From positions 92,486 through 156,485 of the forward strand of contig RHPI01002955.1 of assembly GCA_009103225.1 (NCBI GenBank): a stretch of 64,000 bases of DNA, given 5' to 3'. A program made the translations under genes and the position numbers. The notes below the pieces were generated by a model. The model saw nothing but the letters and a program-made list of their open reading frames with translations, was not told the DNA's origin and searched no databases. The DNA is from Chlorokybus atmophyticus (taxonomy: Eukaryota > Streptophyta > Chlorokybophyceae > Chlorokybales > Chlorokybaceae). Numbering within the stretch: position 1 is the stretch's first letter; each line of letters opens with the position of its first letter. Shown here piece after piece: positions 10,455-19,457 of the stretch.

Positions 10455-10784
10455 TGTTAAGAACTAGTGTGCATGCATGCGCTCACACTAGGGGAACAAC
10501 AAGTGCAAGATCATGTCAACAACAAAGAGAAGTATGTTCATATTGCAGTTCCACCTGTATGCGCCACATACAGTGACTTATATACTAAGCTAGTCAACAC
10601 TAGAAAAGACTAGTCAACACTAGTCAAAGTCAACTCTAGTCAACAATAGTCAATGGTCAAAGTCAACCTTGGTCAACCCTAGTCAATGGTCAAAGTCAAA
10701 GTTGACCGTAATTCTCGTAACTCCCGTAACTCCTGTTGACTGTAACTCCCATTGCATAACCGCCGCACATGGTCCAAGTTACAT
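10455..10784 (-). repeat. Copia LTR B: 5' LTR of the gag-only element (mosaic)
   Basis: It matches LTR A from its end at 10455 (TTCTTAACA on the minus strand) for about 330 bp, then switches near 10785 into a different but related LTR type (10785-10954), which lacks its own start. The switch marks either insertion into, or recombination with, a neighbouring LTR. Confidence 0.7.
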
Positions 10785-10954
10785 GCACACACCAAGGACA
10801 AGTGCAGCAAGCACGCCAACCATAGAGACAACGTGCGACCCACAATATTAAACAGTATACAATGTCTTATATACTATGGTACTAAACACTAGTCAACTCT
10901 AGTCAACTCCAGTAAAAGTCAATGGTTGAAGTCATAGTTGACTATGGTTGACCA
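10785..10954 (-). repeat. Partial copia LTR of type C
   Basis: It shares with LTR C (10955-11347) the segment that includes CAAGGACAAGTGCAGCAAGC, the CGACCCAC block and the TTAAACAGTATAC promoter region. It lacks both LTR ends. It is fused to LTR B on one side and abuts the complete LTR C on the other. Confidence 0.6.
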
Positions 10955-11347
10955 TGTTGAGAACTAGTGATGCGCATAGTGTGTGTGTATTTGCCTCCTA
11001 TATACAAGTGTGCACACACTAAGGACAAGTGCAGCAAGCACTCCAACTACAGAGACAATGTGCGACCCACTGTATTAAACAGTATACAGTGTCTTATATA
11101 CTATGCTACTAAGCACTAGTCAACTCTAGTCAACTTTGGTCAAAGTCAACACTAGTCCACACTAGTCAATGGTCAAAGTCAACGGTCAAAGTCAACGGTC
11201 AAAGTCAAAGTTGATCATGGTAGACCGTAACTGCCGTAACTCCTGTAACTCACGTAACTCCCGTAACTATAAAGGTTAAGCTGATCATACCAATTACATG
11301 TTGGCGCCGCCTATACATGTATTTTCAACAAGCTATAACATTTAACA
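10955..11347 (-). repeat. Copia LTR C, complete
   Basis: The minus strand starts TGTTAAATG at 11347 and ends CTCAACA at 10955. The purine-rich GCTCGCGTGGGAG precedes it at 11348-11360. The solo LTR at 13532-13920 is the same family in the opposite orientation. It holds many GTCAA units and a GTATATAAGACACTG promoter-like region. Confidence 0.8.
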
Positions 11348-11893
11348 CTCCCACGCGAGCAGCTTGACCTTGAACTCCAAGTTCTTCTCGCAAGCTTACC
11401 CATATTAACTTACTCCATTGAACACTCCCACGGATGTGTTGCTCCCACTGACTTGATGCTTGTCTCCATGACACCATCCTACTCCTCGTGCTGCCAGCAA
11501 GACTACAAGGTTCCAATACTCCTTGTTTCCTCCTCATAGTTGCCACATTGGGTTCCACGCCACGCCTGACCTTGTACGGAGATTGCACAGTAGCAACAAT
11601 GACAAGCACAAGTGTGGCGCTGACAATAGAGCGGAGTGAATACAACTATATTGCACAACATACAGTATCTTATATAGTACACTAGCAAGTGCTAGTGAAC
11701 ACTAGTCAAAGTCAACACTAGTCAACACTGGTCAACGGTCAAAGTCAAAGTCAAAGTCAAAGGTCATAGTCAAAGTCAGCGTCAACGTTGACTAAAGTGG
11801 ACTGTAACTCCCATAATGACAATTGACCGTAACTCCCGAGGTGAAGATGATTGTAGAAGTTTAGCCAAGGCGCCTAACAAAGTACTTTTAACA
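11348..11893 (-). repeat. Copia LTR and internal fragments (LTR D area)
   Basis: This contains an LTR-type 3' junction near 11433 (TTGAACACTCCCACG) and a GTCAA-rich LTR body at about 11650-11893 with CAGTATCTTATATAGTACAC. The edge at 11893 reads TGTTAAAAG on the minus strand and is preceded by CGTAAGAG, so it looks like the 3' LTR of the copia pol upstream. The inner limits are uncertain. Confidence 0.5.
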
Positions 11894-11939
11894 CTCTTAC
11901 GTGAGCATCTTTAGCCTTCAACTCCGAGCCCCGAGTAAC

Positions 11940-13524
11940 AAGTTTTGAACTCGATTGGTGGTAGTGGTTTAGTCATGCAGTCCGCGAGCATGTCCTCCGT
12001 GCTGCAGTACCTGAACTCTACCTCGCCTCGAGCAACTCTCTCTCACCAAGTGGTGCATGATGTTGATATGCTTCAACTTTTGGCAAATGTAATGGGGTGC
12101 ATGCTTACCTTGAGCGCTCTTTTGTTGTCACACATAATTGTGACACGGCTCAATGCATGTCCCAAGTCAGTGACCAACTTGCGAAGCCATGATGCTTCCT
12201 TCACCGCAGCCGCCATGTACTCGGCCTTGGTGGTTGATGCAGCAAATGTTGGTTGTAGTCAGTTGTTCCAATTGACGACGCCTCTTCGCATAGAGTGTAT
12301 CCCGTGGTAGACCTCCGTGTGTCGAGGTCCCCCGCATAGTATGCATCACAGTGACCATGTAATGTGATGTCCTCCCAAAAGTAATGCCCACGTTCTGGGT
12401 GCTACCAAGGTAACGAAGAACTCCTTTTGCCGCCTTCCAATGCTTCATGGTTGATGCTGACATGTGTCTCGCCAAGACTCCCACGGCTTGTGCGATGTCA
12501 GGCCTCGTGCTGATGGACAAGTAGATGAGGCTCCCAACCAGCTCACCATATGGATTTGTAGCCTTGTTAAGCACAACGGTAGTGTCTTGTGCCGTGAGTA
12601 GATGTACTCCCATGCTCAGTGGTGTTGCCTTGCCCTTGGCGCTTTGCAACTTAAACTTCTTGAGGACACCTAGGACCGTCTGCTTCAAGTGCTCTTGATT
12701 GTCCTTGCAACTCTGTCTCCGGTGATGACAATGCTGAGGAACAGGCATGCATTGCCAAAAGTCGAATTACAAAAAGATTGCAGTGTCACCTTGATGTGTG
12801 ACATTGCTGCAGTGTCATGTGATGCCAAGATGATGTCGTCCACGTACACCAGCAACCACACATGGCCGTCATCACTGATGAAGAGCCCAGGATATGATTA
12901 TGCTTGTTGAACGCCCCTTCTCTAGCATTTTGCTGAGCCGTATGTGCCAGACTCTTGGCGCTTGCCTAAGCCCATAAAGAGCCTTATGTAGCAAGCAAGC
13001 CTTGCTTGAGCCTCACTCCTCGTAACCTTGAGGCTGCTGCACGTGGATCTGCTCATCCAACTCTCCATAGAGAAAAGCAGTCTTCACATCCAGGTGGTGC
13101 AGCTCCAAGTCCTCTACAGCAACATTTGCAAGTAGTGCCCTGAAGGTTGTGTGCTTACTAGCAGGCACAAACACCTCCTTGTAGTCAACGCCCTCCTCTT
13201 GTAGGAAGCCCTTTGCCACAAGTCCCGCCTTGTAGCGCTCCACGTTGCCCTTGACATCACGCATGATCTTGTACACCCACTTGACAGGTATAGGCTTGAC
13301 GCCTTATAGAACCTGATTAGGTACCCAAGTCTTGGTAGCGTGTAGCAAAGCAATCTCCTCGTCCTTGGACTTACGCCATAATTCAGCATCGATAGCTGTA
13401 ATGGCCTCATAATAGGTGCTTGTCTCCTTCTTCTCAGCGGCTTCAGCACTCATGGCCTAAAACCTTTGATAAAATTGTGGTGGCGCTCTGTTTCTCATAG
13501 GGTAGCGCCTCTCCTGCTCATCCG
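11940..13524 (-). pseudogene. Copia reverse transcriptase and RNase H (C2), split by a solo LTR
   Basis: Minus-strand frames give the RVT_2 region: [55 protein letters not shown] (the first catalytic Asp block). After frame changes comes NPYGELVGSLIYLSISTRPD, then IAQAVGVLARHMSAST and the RNase H entry WKAAKGVLRYLGST. RNase H is worn out towards 11.95 kb. At least three frame breaks and one TAA disable it. The integrase half lies beyond the solo LTR (13.93-14.64 kb) in the same orientation, so the two are one broken pol. Confidence 0.85.
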
Positions 13525-13531
13525 CAGGTGT

Positions 13532-13920
13532 TGTTAAATGTTATAGCTTGTTGAAAGTACATGTATAGGTGGCGCCTACATGTAGTTGGTACAATAAGCT
13601 TAACCTTTACAGATACGGGAGTTACGAGAGTTAGGAGAGTTACGGCAGTTACGGCAGTTATGGTCAACCGTGGTCAACTTTGACTTTGACCGTTAACTTT
13701 GACCATTGACTAGTGTTGACTAGTGTTGACTTTTACTAAAGTTGACTAGAGTTGACTAGTACTTAGTAGCATAGTATATAAGACACTGTATACTGCTTAA
13801 TACAGTGGGTCGCACATTGTCTCTATAGTTGGCCTGCTTGCTGCACTTGTCCTTAGTGTGTGCACACTTGTATGTAGGAGGCAAATACACACACACTAGG
13901 CGCATCACTAGTTCTCAACA
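13532..13920 (+). repeat. Solo copia LTR inserted in copia pol, with target duplication
   Basis: The plus strand starts TGTTAAATG and ends CTCAACA, and is homologous to LTR C in the opposite orientation. CAGGTG flanks it on both sides (13525-13530 and 13921-13926), with one extra T at the left junction. The interrupted copia frame can be followed on both sides. This is a nested insertion later reduced to one LTR by recombination. Confidence 0.85.
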
Positions 13921-13926
13921 CAGGTG

Positions 13927-14640
13927 CAATCTTGTCCTCCTCAAGATGTGGCGAATTGCAAGGGACCTCCATATTGACAGGTGGTGCGGTAATGACATCT
14001 GGCTCATGAGCAATGTCAATGTCCATGGTTGCAGAAGTTGTTGTTGGTAAAGTTGCCACCATCTTCTCGCCGAAGACAACATCCCTTTCAACCATGATCT
14101 TCTTGCTGTCCTCAAGCAAGATCCTGTATGCCTTGGAGTTTACCTCGTACTTCACGAAGATGCCAGTCTCCCTCACATTTTTCAGCTTTCTCCTCAGTTG
14201 CTTCGGGATGTGTGGATACGCCTTGGCTCCAAACACACGCATGTGCGTCACAGCAGGCTTCCCACCGTAGAACAACTCCTACGGGGTGCGAATGTAGTTG
14301 GCCGTGACAAACGCCTCAGCCCACAAAGCTTTGTCCAGGTTTGTATCTGCTAGCATGGCACGCACGCACTCCATAAACCCGCGGTGAAGACGCTTTGCAG
14401 CACCGTTTTGCTCAGGGGTGTAGGGTGCAGTAGCCGCATGGTTGATGACGTGCTCGTCCTTGTAAATTTTCAAGGTGTGGTTGAGGTACTTAGAGCCCCT
14501 ATCACTTTTCAACGCCAACACCTTTGTCTTTGCTTGTGTAGCCAGTTGAGTGGGTGTTCTCTTTACTACAGCAGCAATATCCGACTTTGCAGCAACTGGA
14601 ATGATAGCAGACAGCTTACTGAAGTAATTTAAGAAAGTGG
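13927..14640 (-). pseudogene. Copia integrase core (C2)
   Basis: Minus-strand 14521-14279 gives LKSDRGSKYLNHTLKIY, then TAPYTPEQNGAAKRLHR and MECVRAMLADTNLDKALWAE. These are the second Asp and the Glu of the DDE integrase core. Frame 14275-13853 continues with the C-terminal part (KPAVTHMRVFGAKAYPHIPK) up to the point where the solo LTR interrupts it. A TAG separates the two frames. Part of the catalytic core is missing or out of frame. Confidence 0.85.
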
Positions 14641-14799
14641 CAACATACTAACTCCCTCCAGTGGACGCACCTGGCATGGGAACGCACACATCCATGTGCA
14701 CGAGCTGCAAGGGTGCTGTACTGGTGCGAAAAGAGGTCTGAAAGGCTGCCTAGGCATTTTGCTCAACACGCACGTCTCGCACATATCACCTTGGCCTGC

Positions 14800-15873
14800 C
14801 TTAATGTCCTGTCCGCTTTTATGTCAATCCCTTCCACCATGTCCTTAGCCACCAGTTTTGCCAGGTTGTCCCATCCAAGATGTCTAAGTCTTTACTGCCA
14901 ATAATGAGCTGTGTCCGATGCAGTGACAGTCGCAGACAACGAATGCTAGCCATCCAGTATAATGTAGTACAAGCTCTGTCGCAATGTGCCCTCCACAACA
15001 ACAACGTTGTTCACCTTGACTTGATACTTTGGAGCAATGAAGTCAATTTTGACGCCTGCGCTTGTAGCTCTTCGAACGAAGAATAGGTTGGAAGCTAATC
15101 CCGGCACGTGGATCATCTCCTTCAGGGCCACTTCGTGTGTAGCGCCTGCCACTATAGTGTGTAGGATGACGGTGCCCACTGCCACAGCCTGCAAGTGCAG
15201 CTTGTTGCCAAAGCTCACTTTCACACCAGCAATATTGCTCAGAGCATGATATTCCTAGAAATCATGTCTGTGTGGGGTCATATGCTGTGTGCATGCAGAA
15301 TCGAACAACCATGCGCTCTCGATAGCAATGGTGCTAGCAGCAAGTGCTACAGCTTGCCTACCAGAACCTTGTTCCTGTTGCTAATCGCGCTTCAACTTTC
15401 GGCAGTCCTTCTTTAGGTGTCCTGCTTGTTGCAGTAGTGGCAGGTACGCGTCTCCTTCTTTCCACCTCCGATGTTGTTGTTACAACATGGATTGGATTGT
15501 GCCGCAATTGCCACAGCATCGGCCTCGTCCTGGCGTGAAGTGGATGCGCGTTGCTCGAATCAAAGTAGGCGTGGGGTATGGTCTTGAGGGTGAGCTCCAT
15601 ACTGGTTGACTCCATGATGGTGACAGTCATCTTGAACTCTTTGAGCAAGCCAGCAAGGTTGACCCAGACCACCTCCACCTCTTTCACATTATGTTCAATG
15701 GCAAGCAAGTCGTCCCAGCTGCCTGGCTCATGGTATAAACTCGATGACAGGTTCAACAATTCCTTCCTCAAAGCATTCAACTGCTTCATCAACTGCAACT
15801 TCTTAGTATTGTTCTTAGCCTTGTAAACCTCAGAGAACTTCTGCCACAATTCTTTAGCGGAGGGGATCCTCAT
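14800..15873 (-). pseudogene. Copia gag and protease/pre-integrase region (C2)
   Basis: From 15873 minus, the frame gives the middle of a copia gag (AKELWQKFSEVYKAKN, LQLMKQLNALRKE, VTIMESTSMELTL), homologous to the gag at 9.6-10.3 kb. A worn zinc knuckle (TCHYCNKQ) follows near 15430. Frame 15224-14946 carries the region after the protease: VSFGNKLHLQAVAVGTVILH and HVPGLASNLFFVRRATSAGV. The gag N-terminus is missing. At about 15870 the copia sequence joins a gypsy gag directly, so the 5' LTR and gag start have been lost. Confidence 0.8.
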
Positions 15874-16783
15874 TGGGCTTGCGTCGGAAGCGTCTCAGTT
15901 CCTCAACCTTGCTGGTGGTCTGAGGAGGGAAGGTACGGCGCAGGGCAGCGTACAGGTCCTTGAGTGGAGAATCAGAGATGGCAGCACCTACGGTGATGGC
16001 TGGTGCGCGCAGTGCTACTGACCCGAGGGTGAAAGCGCTGCCTCCTGCACGAGAGCCAGGTGTTGCTGGAGGTAGAGGAGTACCCCACTCTGCGGCTGCC
16101 GCTTGCTGTACAGCTCTTTGTTCCTCAATGATGCTGGCAGAACGGTCAAGGATGCGGACTCGACGTGTGGCCTCCTTGGACTCAACTTCTGCAGGGGTCA
16201 AGTTGACAAGTACCAACTCTGGTTCCTCCTCCTCTGCCTGCTTGAGAGCTGCAGCTATGGTCAAGCCTGTTACTGCAACTGAAGTGACAGGTGGAATGAC
16301 ACCTGCTGGACGGTGCAGGGATGCAGATGCTATGGTGCTGGCAAGCTCGCCATAGCCGTCTACTCGATGCAGTTCAGCAACGGACTTCCAGACGTCGTGT
16401 GCTTCATGATCAAGATACTGAGCAGCAATGTGGAAAGAGATCTCATCTGACCAGTCTTTGTTCTTCAGTGCTTGTTGCCGCATCTTGGAGTGGAACTTGA
16501 TCATGAACTCATCCAGCGAGGTGGTGCCGGCACGTCCGGAGAAGCGTAGGGATGTGGTTGAACTGGAAGATTCCATCTCGTTGTCGTCGCTGTCCGATGA
16601 TAGTGGAGAAGCTGGATGACGAGGAGTAGAGTGGAGCGGGGTGAAGCTGGAGATGGAGCGCGAGCCTCTGCTGCTGCGGTCGATGCTTCCGTCACTGGTC
16701 CGCTCGTAAGTGAGGTTGGTGGTTGGGCTCCAACTGCTGAGGTCACCCTCGTCTATTGGGGAGAACGGGGTGGGCCTGCTCAT
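15866..16783 (-). pseudogene. Gypsy gag (E3), truncated by copia sequence
   Basis: An uninterrupted frame of about 305 residues begins at an ATG at 16783, 200 bp inside the E3 LTR. It has a Ser/Thr-rich N-terminus, then SLDEFMIKFHSKMRQQALKN, HIAAQYLDHEAHDVWKSVAE and a long Ala/Thr-rich linker. Its end (SPLKDLYAALRRTFPPQTTS) is homologous to the gag of the methyltransferase gypsy near 23.36 kb (PLKDLITRLNHRFPANT). It runs into copia gag codons at about 15870, so the zinc knuckle and all of pol are missing. It is the best preserved gag N-terminus of this clade here. Confidence 0.75.
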
Positions 16784-16980
16784 ACAGCTGGTCCAGTGGT
16801 GAAAGGGTAGAGTGCTTGTGCTCTACCGTCTATCCTGATGCTGTTACCACCAAACACACTAGTGCTTGTGCGCACTATGTGATGACAATGATAACGAATG
16901 CCCAGCGATGTATCCCTGGGTGCAGACTGCACTATCTGATGCAGATTGCAACACACTCACTTGTGCAAAGAGGGTGACAC

Positions 16981-17647
16981 TGTAAGTCAACAAGCCACTA
17001 CGATAGGTAGTGCTGTGGACACAGTTCTTTGCATGAGTGGATAGAATGATACACTGTTAAGTGAGGTGAATGAGTGTGCAACACGTGGATACAACACCCT
17101 GACTACTGAAACAACACACCACCGTCAAGCTCACAGCAATGACAGGCACAGCGCACAAGAGCATGCACCGTGTCTCACGCAGTAAGGGAATTCTTGGCAA
17201 CCGGGACAGCGTGCTTCCAGTTCAAGTCGCTTCACAAGCTCTTTAGAAACAGAGTCTTTACTTCTTAGTACTCCTAGTACTCACAGTACTCACTTACAGT
17301 GTCACCAGCCAGTCTGGTGACGTGACTTCCTACTTATACATGTCAAATCATGACCGTGCAGTGCCACGCGGGCACTAGGCCAACGGTCACATCGAGGCCT
17401 CATGCTATTTCGGAATTCTCCTAAGACTCGATATAGCACATGTGTCTTTAACAGACTTACAACTGATCAGCTACGCGCGGTCCCTACAGACAGGTCTATA
17501 AAGTAGCCCTAGCTACATGCTACATGAGTGATACCGTAGCTAGCAGTAGGCTGGAGCTCGCGCGGTCTTCATGCTGGTAGCCCGGGCGTGGGGCTGGGTG
17601 TAGGCATGCTTGAGAAGAACTGGCATGCGAGGGTAGATGGCATGACA
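16981..17647 (-). repeat. LTR of gypsy E3
   Basis: On the minus strand it starts TGTCATGCC at 17647 and ends TTGACTTACA at 16981. It is clearly homologous, in inverse orientation, to 30663-31270 (shared blocks include CCGCGCGTAGCTG, GCTGGTGACACTGTAAGTG and CAGCACTACCTATCGTAGTG). The E3 gag follows in the same direction. Beyond 17647 the sequence is that of the 1.7 kb direct duplication, so this edge marks the insertion point. Confidence 0.7.
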
Positions 17648-17997
17648 AGGGAGAGCCCCTTGAACAACTAAACTAGGCACCCCACACACGAGAGTCGAGT
17701 ATGCACATGCTGAGCTGCTCACATGTTGAGGCCGTTCGTATACCCTCTCTTTGCTGCTCTCCGACCTAGAACATCCAAGTCCAAGGCTACATGCCTTGTC
17801 ATGGCTGCGTTGACCACAACTCATGTCTAGGGCTGCCACATCAGCCCTTGGACCTCTTTCAACGCCCAAGACTGATCACACATCAGCCTCGGACATTGTA
17901 AACGTCCCTAGGCTGGTCACATCAGCCTAGGACATCACACACATCATCCTTGGACGTTGTGAACATCCTTGGCTGGTCACATCAGCCTAGGACATCA

Positions 17998-18190
17998 TAC
18001 TCATGCATACATATGCATACTCATGCATACATATGCGCGCATATGCACACATATGCGCATGCATGCAAATACATGCATACATCTAGTACATACCTCTCAT
18101 GCACGCATATGCACTCATATGCGTACATGTGCACACATATGCAAACACATGCATACACATGCGGACATATGCACACATATGTCTCTGTAC
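17998..18190. repeat. ATGCAT/CATATG-type alternating repeat array
   Basis: This is a run of short units such as CATGCATACATATG, CATATGCGCGCATATG and CATATGCACACATATG. Purines and pyrimidines alternate almost throughout, and many units are palindromic. It encodes His/Thr/Met-rich nonsense in all frames and is not a gene. The duplicate at 36340-36530 differs by a few bases. Confidence 0.8.
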
Positions 18191-18978
18191 ATCACATGAT
18201 GTCTCATCTGCTATGATCAGCCCTGTGCTTGCCATCATGCCTTGTGTAGTTCATCATGCTCAAGGCCGCACAGGCTCTGGAGCAGACCTACATGAGAGCA
18301 CACCCACAAGCACTACACACGCTTGCGTAGTGTGGGTCCCCACTTGGTCTCATCTTACTTACCACATAAGTAAGGGACAGAGAATGGCTTTTGCCTGCCC
18401 TGTGGGCGTGACAACAGTAATGCTATCACTGTTTCGTGACTTGAATGCATGCTCATTATGCATGCTTAGCCATGCAACTCAAATCTTAGACATTCGATGC
18501 ATAGTGGACAAATGACCCCGAACCACCACCTTATTTCCCCACCTTCCAAGCCACAGGTACTCTAGTGCGTCTATGATAAGCCTCATTGTGTGCAATGAAA
18601 CGAACATATTACATGGGCGCCAACCGTTGTAGTGTGTAGTGTCCAGTTATACTCCATCAAAACACGATTATACAGTGGGATGTACACATGCCATGTCCCC
18701 AAGAGCTATATGCTGTCTATTGTGCTCGTGAAAGGAGGGTGCAATTGCCTTAATGTACCGGTAGTAAACAGTGGTATCCATCTTCATGTATGCGGTGCTT
18801 GTATCAATGAGAGATTCCATTCTCCCTGGAAATGAATTTCTAACACACAGGAACCCAAGCAGACATAGAATGAGATTCCCCAATCCTGGTGAGATTCCTC
18901 CACCGCCAGGTTAGTAAGCGGATTAGTAAGCGGAGCACGACGCCAAGCTCTAACTCGGACACAGTAGCACACAAACAG

Positions 18979-18984
<6 letters not shown>

Positions 18985-19022
<38 letters not shown>
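18985..19022 (+). repeat. (AG)n microsatellite in the 5' region of a RING-CH gene
   Basis: A pure AG run of 38 bp ends 19 bases before the ATG at 19042. The second duplicate has the same run at 37333-37372, and the exon-1 copies near 21.17 and 63.29 kb have shorter GA-rich tracts in the same place. Confidence 0.9.
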
Positions 19023-19023
<1 letters not shown>

Positions 19024-19041
19024 CTCTAACTGCACGTCATC

Positions 19042-19311
19042 ATGGGCAAGGATGAAGCGGCGGAGGGGTGCAGCAACGGCGTTGTTGTTGACGTCGTCGT
19101 CAACAACAACGACGACAACAACGGCATGCTGATAACGCAGGACGACCCCCTCAGCAGCGCCGTCCGCCCCCAGGCGCCTGCAGGCGACAACAACAGCGAC
19201 GACAACGGCTATGCTGGCCAGGCCGCCTCCACTGGCGCCGGTCCCAGCGGCAAGGAGGCGGAGGACAGCGAGCAGGAGGAGGGCGAAAACTCTGAGAGCA
19301 AGCACAAACAG
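19042..19311 (+). CDS. RING-CH (MARCH-type) E3 ligase gene copy M4, exon 1 only
   Basis: The ATG gives MGKDEAAEGCSNGVVVDVVV, then an Asn/Asp-rich and acidic 90-residue segment ending SESKHKQ at a GT donor (CAG/GTGGGG). The reading is identical to exon 1 of the complete gene at 37391. The N-terminal tail carries no known domain. Intron 1 runs into the N at 19361, after which the sequence is that of another copy on the opposite strand. Exons 2-6 are therefore absent here, through real rearrangement or a faulty join. Confidence 0.75.
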
Positions 19312-19360
19312 GTGGGGACGCATTTGCACAGCGAGGATGCATAACTGCGCGCGCGCACAC

Positions 19361-19361
19361 N
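19361..19361. other. Single N: doubtful junction between two gene copies
   Basis: To the left is intron 1 of a plus-strand RING-CH copy, ending in CGCGCACAC. To the right is the last intron of a minus-strand copy. In the full gene at 37.7 kb the left sequence continues with ACGCACACC instead. The join falls in CA-rich simple sequence, where an assembler could jump. Confidence 0.8.
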
Positions 19362-19457
19362 AACGGCGGATGAGTTGCATGCATATGTGCGTGTGCATAC
19401 ATGCGGGTGCGTGTGCAGGCGTGCATGGTATGCAATCCTCACATGCATGCTGCTTAC

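Larger units (their letters stand above)
17649..19360 (+). repeat. Direct duplication D1, left copy
   Basis: This is nearly identical to 35986-37710 and in the same orientation. It holds about 1.4 kb of sequence upstream of a RING-CH gene, the AG microsatellite, exon 1 and the start of intron 1. It is cut off by the single N at 19361. Few base differences were seen by eye, so the duplication is young or is an assembly artefact. Confidence 0.9.

Noticed and set aside
15960-16355. Plus-strand frame of 131 codons
   Set aside because: Antisense of the E3 gag, which is longer and homologous to another gag in the window.
17998-18190. CRISPR-like array
   Set aside because: The units are short, variable palindromes without constant repeats and unique spacers, and the genome is eukaryotic.
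17950-18216. His-rich open frames over the ATGCAT array
   Set aside because: All three plus frames are open through repeat composition; there is no start context, domain or conservation beyond the DNA repeat.
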